Origin: Actinomycetes bacterium
GTDB lineage: Bacteria; Actinomycetota; Acidimicrobiia; Acidimicrobiales; Acidimicrobiaceae
NCBI GenBank assembly: GCA_021785005.1
Contig: JAJYGT010000157.1
Location: 1 to 35,490 of the forward strand
Length of the DNA stretch: 35,490 nucleotides
Direction: 5' to 3'
Both the position numbers and the translations under genes were made by a program. Below, one piece after another: positions 28,442-35,490 of this stretch (position 1 is the stretch's first letter; each line of letters starts with the position of its first letter). The notes under the pieces are model-generated. The model saw nothing but the letters and a program-made list of their open reading frames with translations. It was not told the DNA's origin and did no database searches.

Positions 28442-30001
28442 TTACGTGAGCTTTTTTTGGCGCAAAGCGACTTTATTTAATTTACCTGCGCTGGTAATAG
28501 GCATAATGTCAATAAATTGGATTTCGTTAGGTACCCAAAACTTCGTCAAACGACCCTCGACAACTGCCTGATAAAGATACTGTTCGACAACTTGGGAGCT
28601 AACATCATTTTCCGCTGTAACAAATGCGATAGGACGTTCGCCCCACTGAGGGTCTGGTCGAGCAACTACAGCTACAGCATGTACGCCAGGTATTTCGGAA
28701 ATGATTGACTCAATGACACTTCCAGCGATCCATTCGCCGCCACTCTTGATGGCGTCGTTGAGACGATCCATTACATAAAAACTTCCGTCAGGGTATCTCA
28801 CTGCCAAATCACCACTACGGAACCATCCATCATGAAAAGCGCGTTGTGTTTGTTCTGTTTCGTCTAGGTAACCTTGCGGAATCCAAGGACTTTGCACCCA
28901 GACCTCTCCAATAGTTTTGCCATCGGAAACAACGCATTGTTCTTTCTCATCACGAATTTCAACTCGTACCATTGGGAAAGGTGTCATTCTTGAAGACAAT
29001 CGGACTAGTCGTTCTACGCCGTCAAGACCAGATGCCTCAGAAATTGCGGTCCCCAGTTGATCGGATCCGCCATAAATAAGCGACAACGAGATGTTTGCCT
29101 TTGACGCATTCTCTGCCAGTCCTAACGGCAATGCGCTGCCACCAGTAAGGACTTTAAGACCGCGCAATTCCACATTTTCTTGAGTTTGCTCTTCCAGCAG
29201 AGTATAAAGCTGCGTAGGAACCATGTTACTCCAGGTCACCTTGTTTTGACGAATAAGTTGCCACTGTTCTGCAGGAGAGCTCTTTTCGGGTAGAACCAAA
29301 CTTGAGCCCAAATAGGGAGCAATAAAAGGAACTCCCCACCCGTGTATATGAAAAAATGGAATCAACGGCATAAGCACGTCATCTGCTCGTAAAAACGCTC
29401 CGGTGTCATGTAGACCCAAATCGTGGGCTATTTGCAATGAGGCCATTAACATTTGGCGGTGAGTATACCGAATGCCTTTGGGGCGACCCGTGGTACCAGT
29501 GGTGTAAAACAAGGAGTAAGTATCATCTTCATTGACCTTTGATGCCTGATCGGGAAGAAAAGGGGACCCCTCGGCGACTAAATCCTCGTATTGCAAACCG
29601 GAGTTCCCCTCTAAATCTCCCAGCCAGACCACGTTGGGTACGAGTGCCGCCATCGATTTAGCAAGCTCGCCAAATCCAGTCCAGGCAAATAACCACTCGT
29701 CATGGGCGTGGCGGATGGTGTAGCCCAGATCGGTAGCTGGCAAACGAAAATTGATAGTGTGAATTATGGCTCCGGTCATAGAGACCGCATACTTTAGTTC
29801 GAAGTAACGGTGGCTGTTGATATCCATTACGCCCACGACTGTACCCGGTCTAATTCCCAGATCTATCATTCGATGAGCTAGCTTTAGGCAACGGACAAAG
29901 ATCTCTGGATATGTAAATTGGTGGTTACCGCTGACAATATGCCCGTTAGTATACTGATAAGCCGCGTCAGCTAGCACCTCATGCACGACCAACTTTCGCA
30001 T
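28442..30001 (-). CDS. AMP-forming acyl-CoA ligase
   Basis: A 519-residue adenylate-forming enzyme that activates a carboxylic acid, probably a medium- or long-chain fatty acid, to its CoA ester. The ATP-binding motif YTTGTTGRPKG is at 166-176, the hinge motif GWFRSGDLAVRYPDG follows near 400, and the catalytic lysine in SAGKLNK is K507. The ATG has GGAGG eight bases upstream, inside the end of the dehydrogenase gene, and starts four bases after its stop. Exact chain length cannot be read from sequence. Confidence 0.93.
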   Translation of the reverse strand: MRKLVVHEVLADAAYQYTNGHIVSGNHQFTYPEIFVRCLKLAHRMIDLGIRPGTVVGVMDINSHRYFELKYAVSMTGAIIHTINFRLPATDLGYTIRHAHDEWLFAWTGFGELAKSMAALVPNVVWLGDLEGNSGLQYEDLVAEGSPFLPDQASKVNEDDTYSLFYTTGTTGRPKGIRYTHRQMLMASLQIAHDLGLHDTGAFLRADDVLMPLIPFFHIHGWGVPFIAPYLGSSLVLPEKSSPAEQWQLIRQNKVTWSNMVPTQLYTLLEEQTQENVELRGLKVLTGGSALPLGLAENASKANISLSLIYGGSDQLGTAISEASGLDGVERLVRLSSRMTPFPMVRVEIRDEKEQCVVSDGKTIGEVWVQSPWIPQGYLDETEQTQRAFHDGWFRSGDLAVRYPDGSFYVMDRLNDAIKSGGEWIAGSVIESIISEIPGVHAVAVVARPDPQWGERPIAFVTAENDVSSQVVEQYLYQAVVEGRLTKFWVPNEIQFIDIMPITSAGKLNKVALRQKKLT

Positions 30002-30005
30002 TTGA

Positions 30006-31610
30006 TCAGCCTCCCCACACAGTAGAGTCTTGATTGACCCAGCTCGGGTATTCTTCGTGGTCAAGAAAGCGCTTAGCATACAGTTCCGCTAGCTTCTCAT
30101 AACGATTACCCTGGTCTTGTGCCATTTGGTATAGCAAGGCAACTTGAACGGAATCAGCGACCTGCCTTAAGTGATGTTTGGCGTACCACTGGGCATCCTG
30201 GTTAGGCAATTGCTCGAGTTGGTGTAATGCGTTCTCCATCACAACTAAAGCTCGGCGTGCTGCTGGAGCACCAACATTGGTCAGCAGAGGAACTATTTCA
30301 GCTAGAAGGTCGCGGTGGGCATGTTGTTTGGTGATGGTTTCAAGGAAGTCCAATGCCTGAATGTTGCTTGGTCCCTCCCAAATAGGCGTAATCAAAGCCT
30401 CGCGGTGCCAACGAGCAATTCCATACTCCTCCAAAAAGCCTAAACCGCCAAATAGTTCCATCGCCATGCCGGTGATAGCAGAAGCGTGCTCTGCAGTACG
30501 ATTCTTGGCAAGGTGGGTAGTCATACGCGCTAGGTGGTAACGGGCGGTATAAGGAGGCACGTCGAGCCAGGCCTCGTCAAATTTCTTGACGCCATAAAAC
30601 GCCAACGCTAGTCCAGCAGCAGACCGCACCGCCATATCTGTTAAATCGCGGCGGATAAGGGGGTGGTCTTTCAAAATCTGTCCAAAACTACGGCGACGTA
30701 CCACCCTTTCCAACACTTCCATATAAGCTTTTTTGCCCGTGGCCATGGCCACAACGGCGTTGGCCAAACGCGACACGGTGAGATTTTCCAGGGTGTAATA
30801 AATGCCTTCCTCTGCGGTTCCGATTAGATAACCTTCACTTAAGTCCAGCTCGACTTCGCCAGAGGGCACTGCCCGCGTTGCACTTTTATCCTTGAGACGT
30901 CGGACATAAAAATTGAGGCTACCTTCGCGGTTTATTCGCGGCAAAAGAAACAGCGCAAGGCCCTTTGGACCTGCTTGTTTCCCAACTGGCCGCGCTGTGG
31001 CGATCGCAAAGTCGGTGAGTCCGGCTCCACTGGCGAAGTACTTCTCACCGGTCAAACGCCACACCGCACCGTCTTGTTGGGCGGTAGTTTCGTTGGCACC
31101 AAGATCGCTGCCTCCTTGGGATTCCGTCATCCAGGTAGCGCCAAAAGCTTCACCGCTTAAAAGGGCTTCCTTGATTGTTTCAGTACCATCGATACACTGT
31201 TGACCGTATTTGTACAATGCATAGACCGTTTGTCCAGTAATAGTTACGATGCATCCCAATCCTGGATCTCCTAGAAGGTAAAGCAAAGCGTAGTGAAATA
31301 GCCAGCCTTGACCCTCGTAGGGAGCACGATTGATCCATGCAATCTCCTTGAGCACATACTTTTCTGTAGGACTTAATCTCGCTCGGTCGATACGGTTACC
31401 ATCGAGGTCATGGGCAATAAGAACCGGGGGTGCGTCATGGTCAATGTGATATACGGCTTCATAGATCTCGCGCCCAGCAAAATTGCCGAACTCTTGCAGC
31501 TTAGACCACTGTTTTGACTGATGATCAGGCCAAAAATGCCGCAATACCGCTTGAAGTTCTTTATCATCATCAAAGTGATTATGGCCATAAATATATGAGA
31601 TACCGTTCAT
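30006..31610 (-). CDS. Acyl-CoA dehydrogenase, AidB-like
   Basis: A 534-residue flavoprotein of the acyl-CoA dehydrogenase family. The FAD/substrate motif MTESQGGSDLG is at 161-171 and the C-terminal domain has the helical RRSFGQILKDHPLIRRDLTDM and the late IWEGPSNIQALDFLETI. These and the long N-terminal part resemble AidB and its relatives rather than short-chain dehydrogenases. I start at ATG 31610, preceded by AAGGA. Coupling to the acyl-CoA ligase suggests a fatty-acid or branched-acid catabolic role, not only alkylation response. Confidence 0.88.
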   Translation of the reverse strand: MNGISYIYGHNHFDDDKELQAVLRHFWPDHQSKQWSKLQEFGNFAGREIYEAVYHIDHDAPPVLIAHDLDGNRIDRARLSPTEKYVLKEIAWINRAPYEGQGWLFHYALLYLLGDPGLGCIVTITGQTVYALYKYGQQCIDGTETIKEALLSGEAFGATWMTESQGGSDLGANETTAQQDGAVWRLTGEKYFASGAGLTDFAIATARPVGKQAGPKGLALFLLPRINREGSLNFYVRRLKDKSATRAVPSGEVELDLSEGYLIGTAEEGIYYTLENLTVSRLANAVVAMATGKKAYMEVLERVVRRRSFGQILKDHPLIRRDLTDMAVRSAAGLALAFYGVKKFDEAWLDVPPYTARYHLARMTTHLAKNRTAEHASAITGMAMELFGGLGFLEEYGIARWHREALITPIWEGPSNIQALDFLETITKQHAHRDLLAEIVPLLTNVGAPAARRALVVMENALHQLEQLPNQDAQWYAKHHLRQVADSVQVALLYQMAQDQGNRYEKLAELYAKRFLDHEEYPSWVNQDSTVWGG

Positions 31611-32098
31611 CGCATCAATTCCTTGTTTAACGCTTGCCCTCACTCGAAATTTCAATCAACTTTTAAATTGGTGAAGTTTCCCAATGATCTTTAGCGGATC
31701 TTCAATTTTGTTTTGGAGGTCTTCCAATTTCATATACCCAAGCTGGACCACCTTGTCCGTTCGACTTATTTAAACTGGGTCTCTAAAGTAACGACCAGCC
31801 AGCTTCTCTTTAGACTCGAACGATTGAACCCGAGGTGACGACAGCAAAAGGCATGATGGACACCTTCGGTCGCGCCTCGAATTCTCATGCCCATCGCCTC
31901 GTACGATATGGCTCAATTCACGAATCATAAAGAAGAGTTACGCAAACGTAAATAGCATACGCCTAAATAACAAAATGTTCAGGGCATTGTGTAATTATCA
32001 TCATGGCAGCGTGAGTCAACATCCACCAACAATGCGAAGTTAGGTGACGGTATCACGCCTAAATCGTACAAATGTGTCTTTGCGATTTGGTTCGCGAT
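31611..32098. other. Gene-free region upstream of the acyl-CoA dehydrogenase
   Basis: About 490 bases with no recognisable gene. On the minus strand it must contain the promoter for the dehydrogenase-ligase operon; CGGACA, 17 bases, then TATATG near 31735 is the best but weak match. A 25-codon frame at 31656-31733 ends just before the dehydrogenase start region and could be a leader peptide, but there is no Shine-Dalgarno sequence or conservation to support it. Confidence 0.35.
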
Positions 32099-32329
32099 TC
32101 AATTGAAATGAGACTGAATATCTCTATGAAGTGCAATCTTGTTCGCTAGATACACCTTAATAGCGATAATGTGGCCATCGCGAGTCCAATTCACTCCTTG
32201 ACATCTTTGCGAAAAGAGCACTAAATTGTCCCATTTGTGATGTTTGACAAGGTGCGAAAACTCTCTCAAGGCATATTCGGGAGTTGAGGTAGCACAGACA
32301 CGACGAATACAAATAGTCCTAAAAGAACG
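32099..32329 (-). pseudogene. Possible remnant of a DUF218/YdcF-like gene
   Basis: A 76-codon frame without an ATG runs from a stop at 32330-32332 to a stop at 32099-32101. It reads ICIRRVCATSTPEYALREF, then SHLVKHHKWDNLVLFSQRC, which resembles the segment of DUF218 (YdcF/ElyC/SanA-like) membrane proteins where a TxxEA motif is followed by a GW(x)nVLVVTS strand. The N-terminal part and the rest of the domain are missing. The same bases also encode a 29-codon frame with one hydrophobic segment (32266-32355). This is a tentative reading. Confidence 0.3.
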
Positions 32330-32391
32330 TCAACATATCCGTCTTTTGGCGTCATCCTTTTATTAAGGCAAGTAATTTATCTGATTTCAGC

Positions 32392-33030
32392 TCAAGGTTT
32401 GACCAAAGCCGGCATCTCGAGTACCCGCCAAAAAAACCAAGTCGCCAACGAAGAGTAAGGCGCATAACGATCTTGCGAATTTTGCATCTCCTGAACCGAT
32501 GGTAGTTCGCCCAGGTCATATAAAATTTGAAATCCTTTTCGCACACCAAGATCAGCAGGTGCCCATACATTTAGCCGACCCATTTCAAATATGAGAAACA
32601 TGTGTGCGGACCATGGACCAAATCCATAGATGGTGCAGATCTGTGTAGAAATTTCATCATCTGCCATGCCATGAAACGCACTTAAATCGATAGTCTCATC
32701 GTCTACTCGACGAGAAAGATCCAACAACGCTTTGGACTTGGCGGTGGAAAGTCCTATTTTTCTCAATCCCTCAAATCCAAGGAGCTGCAAACTCGTTGGG
32801 CTTACGGCACCGGTGGCAGTTAGAAGCCGATCCTCAAAAACACGAGCAACTTTTCCGGACAATTGTTGGTGAATTACTACCCGTGCTAACGATCCAAACA
32901 TGAGATCCGAATTGCCAGATACTCGGTTAGTCCTGTCCAAAAAGTCTGGAACACCAGCAAACTTGTATACCTTGACGAACTCCGAATGTGCTTTGAGGAA
33001 CGAGTCGACAGTCGCCGTCGGAGCAATCAT
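32392..33030 (-). CDS. DNA-3-methyladenine glycosylase, AlkA-type HhH-GPD
   Basis: A 212-residue base-excision repair enzyme that removes alkylated purines. The core HhH-GPD fold is visible: VIHQQLSGKVA at 52-62, the helix-hairpin-helix around GLRKIGLSTAKSKAL, then CTIYGFGPWSAHMFLI, and the catalytic aspartate D160 in the segment WAPADLGVRKG. The N-terminal AlkA domain is absent, so it is the compact form. I use the ATG at 33030; a GTG two codons earlier is also possible. It lies 22 bases after the mannosyltransferase stop, probably co-transcribed. Confidence 0.9.
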   Translation of the reverse strand: MIAPTATVDSFLKAHSEFVKVYKFAGVPDFLDRTNRVSGNSDLMFGSLARVVIHQQLSGKVARVFEDRLLTATGAVSPTSLQLLGFEGLRKIGLSTAKSKALLDLSRRVDDETIDLSAFHGMADDEISTQICTIYGFGPWSAHMFLIFEMGRLNVWAPADLGVRKGFQILYDLGELPSVQEMQNSQDRYAPYSSLATWFFWRVLEMPALVKP

Positions 33031-33052
33031 GCGCACATGCTAGCACAAAGCA

Positions 33053-34570
33053 TTATTGCGCCAAATGACTTGTTCGCTCAAAAAATAAATAGTGAAGGCC
33101 AGACGGCAAAAGCCGCACGCCCAGTCGATTGGCAACACGAACTAATCCAGTACCAATAACCAAGATATATCCGGTCCAAGACACAAGCATCGGACCGTCC
33201 GGCAAACCAAGTAGCATACCGGCAACCGATACGATCACGATCCCCGCGACCATCCGATTAGTAGGACGAACGGCCAGAAATACGAGTCCCCAAGCTATAT
33301 ACCATGGCTGGATTACTGGTCCAAATAACACTAGCGCCAATAAAGAGTATCCGATGGCTTTTTCCACTGAATATTTTTCGCAGCGCACGACAAAATAAAG
33401 TCCGATCGCGGCCGCTAAAAGCAGTCCAATCGTCCTGTACAAGGTTAGCCATGCGCCAACTTGCAAAGGGATGCCTAACAACGAGGTGACCCTATAAGAC
33501 CAATCAGCAAAGATAGTTGTAGGCACTGCTGGAGATCGGATTGTTCCCGGGGTTCCCAAGTTACTTAACCAACCCCATCCGATACCGGTAATGATTGAGG
33601 TAAACGCCAGGGTCAGTATCGAGACTCCACCGTAAATCAGCGATGGTCGCACTTTAGTCCGAAGATTTTTTCCTGGAACCGCGGTCCAGGCGACAAATGC
33701 GATACCCAATATGGCTGGTATTTTTACTGCTGCACCGAATGAAATCAAAATTACACTCAGAACCCGGTAATTTTTTCTTAGTGCAATCATCCCTAGAGCT
33801 AAAAACGCAAGCATATAAGCGTCATTGTGACCAGATGAAGCCAAATGAAATACAATAAGCGGGTTTAATCCAACCAGCACGAGAGCCATATTTTTATCGC
33901 TGCCGTTTTTCTCAGTCAACCACATTACTGCCTTGACAATTACTACTACGGCGGTGACCGCTCCTACCCTAAGTAAAAGCATCGTAAGCATGGGACTATG
34001 ACCGCTAATTACCGCCATCATGCCAGCAAACCATAAAAATACAGGACCATACGGGGCAGGTGCATTCCCCCAAAACGGATCGACTGTGTTCAAATACGGT
34101 GTAGCGCCGAGAATATTTGGACCGTACAAATAGGGTGAAATATGACGGGACACCATCTCGCCAATTGCCGCATAGCTATAGATGTCTTTGGAGTAAAAAG
34201 GACCTGCCAACGCCAACGGTAAAAACCACATAGCGCCTAGCCGCACCAATTCCTTGGTCGAATACTTTTTTTCCATTACAGATTTAACAAGCGTCGCCCA
34301 AACTACGACCCCAAGTGCTGCACCTATATAAAAAATCGTCTGCGCTAAAAAATCTGGAATGAATCCAAAGTTAATCGCACCACCGGGAAGACCAAAGTAC
34401 CAAGAGCCGGGTGTCTTTGAAGTAAAGGGAGAAGTGGGAGAAAATGAACCAATCAGCACCAATACTGAGCTCAAAATACCAAGTCGACGAAGCATTTTTT
34501 TGGGTGCGACGTTCTCGTCGACCCAACCCATCAAGTTTATCCATGCATTTTTTTGCAGCGTTGAGACCAT
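33053..34570 (-). CDS. Polyprenol-phosphate-mannose dependent mannosyltransferase, MptB-like
   Basis: A multi-pass membrane glycosyltransferase of the GT-C fold with about a dozen hydrophobic segments across 505 residues. The first extracytoplasmic loop has FYSKDIYSYAAIGEMVSRHISPYLYGP, typical of MptB, and a later LNPLIVFHLASSGHNDAYMLAF and FGAAVKIPAI match the same family. MptB adds alpha-1,6-mannose from polyprenol-phosphate-mannose in lipomannan synthesis in corynebacteria. I start at ATG 34570; the frame extends to a TTG without support. A GGT precedes it, a weak ribosome-binding site. Confidence 0.85.
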   Translation of the reverse strand: MVSTLQKNAWINLMGWVDENVAPKKMLRRLGILSSVLVLIGSFSPTSPFTSKTPGSWYFGLPGGAINFGFIPDFLAQTIFYIGAALGVVVWATLVKSVMEKKYSTKELVRLGAMWFLPLALAGPFYSKDIYSYAAIGEMVSRHISPYLYGPNILGATPYLNTVDPFWGNAPAPYGPVFLWFAGMMAVISGHSPMLTMLLLRVGAVTAVVVIVKAVMWLTEKNGSDKNMALVLVGLNPLIVFHLASSGHNDAYMLAFLALGMIALRKNYRVLSVILISFGAAVKIPAILGIAFVAWTAVPGKNLRTKVRPSLIYGGVSILTLAFTSIITGIGWGWLSNLGTPGTIRSPAVPTTIFADWSYRVTSLLGIPLQVGAWLTLYRTIGLLLAAAIGLYFVVRCEKYSVEKAIGYSLLALVLFGPVIQPWYIAWGLVFLAVRPTNRMVAGIVIVSVAGMLLGLPDGPMLVSWTGYILVIGTGLVRVANRLGVRLLPSGLHYLFFERTSHLAQ

Positions 34571-35010
34571 TTTACCGTTGTGTCGAAAACTAATTACATT
34601 ACAATTTACTCGGAGGCGCAACGAATTGCTCCTGATCGATATTTCTCAATCGGTTTCGGTTCTCATCCCGAACTTATTTAGGTATCGTCGCGACACCATA
34701 ATTACTGAAGCATCGTCGATTCAGTTCACCTTTATACATTCTGCGTGAGAAATGTTGGGTATTTCGGTACCGAGCGAGCTACACCAACTACCGAATAAAT
34801 TCGACTGAAGGGTCTCTCTACAATTCCGCAAAAACAATCCTAGAATATTAATCTCCGAAATCAGAGACAAAATTCATATAAATAACCCAAACGGTTCGCG
34901 TGGTTGCTCGAGCTTCTGATTCTTACTTGCGGGGCAAACAGAAAACGATACCGCAAAAAATGTACTGCGCGTGCAACTCGTCTTCATACGAGAACTCTCA
35001 AAAATAGACG
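34571..35010. other. Gene-free region between the mannosyltransferase and tRNA-Tyr
   Basis: No gene is recognised in these 440 bases. On the minus strand, downstream of tRNA-Tyr, there are a TTTTT run, a 5-bp stem (CTCGT/ACGAG) and a 6-bp stem with a wide loop (TTGCGG/CCGCAA); none forms a proper intrinsic terminator. The promoter of the mannosyltransferase-glycosylase pair must also lie here, but I do not see a strong candidate. Confidence 0.4.
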
Positions 35011-35092
35011 TGGGCCGGGTAGGGTTCGAACCTACGTAGGCGTAACCGGCAGATTTACAGTCTGCTCCCTTTGACCGCTCGGGCACCGACCC
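35011..35092 (-). tRNA. tRNA-Tyr (GTA)
   Basis: A well-formed class II tRNA: acceptor GGGTCGG/CCGGCCC, anticodon stem GCAGA/TCTGC with loop CTGTAAA (anticodon GTA), a long variable arm, and T arm GTAGG-TTCGAAC-CCTAC. The discriminator is A and no CCA is encoded. It is divergent from yajQ with only 27 bases between the genes, so its -35 region must lie within the yajQ coding sequence. Confidence 0.94.
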
Positions 35093-35105
35093 ATCTAGAT
35101 TGGAA

Positions 35106-35111
35106 TATCCT
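35106..35111 (+). promoter_or_regulatory. Candidate -10 of yajQ
   Basis: TATCCT ends eight bases before the yajQ GTG, so transcription would begin about two bases before, or at, the start codon. There is no Shine-Dalgarno sequence, which fits a leaderless or nearly leaderless mRNA. The -35 would fall inside the divergent tRNA-Tyr gene. Confidence 0.35.
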
Positions 35112-35119
35112 ATATTAGC

Positions 35120-35490
35120 GTGCCTACATTCGATGTCGTATCAGAAGTTAACCTACAAGAAGTCAGAAACGCAGTCGACCAAGCAAACCGTGAAGCGGGA
35201 ACTCGGTTTGATTTCAAAGACACTGACTCATCAATTGAATTTTCGGAGCAAGAGTTGAAACTCTCGTCTTCCTCAGAGGATCGCTTACGTGCCCTCTCGC
35301 TACTCCTAGATGAACGGCTCGTCAAACGCGGAGTGTCGTTAAAGAGTCTTGAACGCGGGCCGATTGTGGAGGGTTCCCGTAATTCAGCCAGGCAAATCAT
35401 TAAACTCGTGGCGGGCATTTCCCAGGATAAAGCAAAAGCAATCAATAAATTCATAAAGGAGCTGACTCTAAAGGGAGTAACTTCATCAGT
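35120..35490 (+). CDS. yajQ: YajQ-family nucleotide-binding protein, N-terminal part
   Basis: The start reads V/M-P-T-F-D-V-V-S-E-V-N-L-Q-E-V-R-N-A-V, an almost invariant YajQ N-terminus, followed by QANREAGTRFDFKDTDSSIE and SEDRLRALSLLLDERLVKRG. About 123 of the usual 163 residues are in the window, then it is cut by the edge. YajQ proteins have two ferredoxin-like folds; some bind cyclic di-GMP and act as transcriptional co-regulators, others have unknown ligands. The start is GTG with no Shine-Dalgarno sequence, possibly leaderless. Confidence 0.95.
   Translation, partial: MPTFDVVSEVNLQEVRNAVDQANREAGTRFDFKDTDSSIEFSEQELKLSSSSEDRLRALSLLLDERLVKRGVSLKSLERGPIVEGSRNSARQIIKLVAGISQDKAKAINKFIKELTLKGVTSS

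Noticed and set aside
31656-31733. A 25-codon frame upstream of the acyl-CoA dehydrogenase
   Set aside because: There is no Shine-Dalgarno sequence and no recognisable similarity; length and position could be chance.
34874-35086. A 70-codon minus-strand frame beginning MPERSKGADCKSAG
   Set aside because: It is the well-known spurious translation of a tRNA-Tyr gene; the tRNA explains the sequence.
1-35490. CRISPR arrays, insertion sequences, attachment sites or prophage genes
   Set aside because: I looked for spaced direct repeats, transposase or integrase motifs and tRNA-end duplications and saw none.

Overview
The window is a bacterial chromosome segment dominated by the main information-processing gene block, read almost entirely on the minus strand. 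Read 5'->3' on that strand it runs: yajQ (divergent, partial), tRNA-Tyr, a polyprenol-phosphate mannosyltransferase and a DNA-3-methyladenine glycosylase, an acyl-CoA dehydrogenase plus acyl-CoA ligase, a divergent GNAT acetyltransferase, tRNA-Thr, tRNA-Met, rpmG, an ECF sigma factor, tRNA-Trp, secE, nusG, rplK, rplA, rplJ, rplL, rpoB, rpoC, rpsL, rpsG, fusA, tuf, rpsJ, and then the S10 and spc ribosomal protein operons down to the first codons of rplO.

The organism is most likely an actinobacterium with unusually low GC, judged by eye to be somewhat under 50 percent. Support comes from the tRNA-Thr/tRNA-Met/rpmG ... tRNA-Trp/secE/nusG order (the mycobacterial arrangement, where hadABC sits between rpmG and tRNA-Trp), actinobacterial-type RpoB and RpoC, an MptB-like mannosyltransferase, and a YajQ gene beside tRNA-Tyr. 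A streamlined aquatic lineage (Acidimicrobiia or acI-like) would fit, but the sequence alone does not settle it.

Positions 1-8864 hold 20 ribosomal protein genes, tightly packed with overlapping ATGA, GTGA and TAATG junctions, so translation is probably coupled. A clear intrinsic terminator (8943-8968) separates rpsJ from rplC, which makes it a candidate attenuator for the S10/spc block. Positions 9072-13974 are the str operon followed by rpsJ, with stable hairpins between tuf and rpsJ and between fusA and tuf. Positions 14245-25557 are the rpoBC, L10/L12, L11/L1 and secE/nusG genes. A 14-bp hairpin follows rpoC, and a terminator-type attenuator lies in the rplJ leader.

Positions 25585-27180 hold tRNA-Trp, an ECF sigma factor, rpmG, tRNA-Met and tRNA-Thr. 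The tRNA-Trp gene has defects in every stem and L33 has lost half of its zinc ribbon, while the other tRNAs look normal. From 27292 on, the window carries accessory metabolism: a GNAT enzyme, an AidB-like acyl-CoA dehydrogenase coupled to an AMP-forming acyl-CoA ligase, a base-excision glycosylase downstream of a mannosyltransferase, and several 400-800 bp stretches without intact genes, one of which may contain a decayed DUF218-like fragment. I did not find a clearly new multi-gene defence or mobile system. The most unusual signals are the degenerate tRNA-Trp, the half-ribbon L33 and the attenuators.
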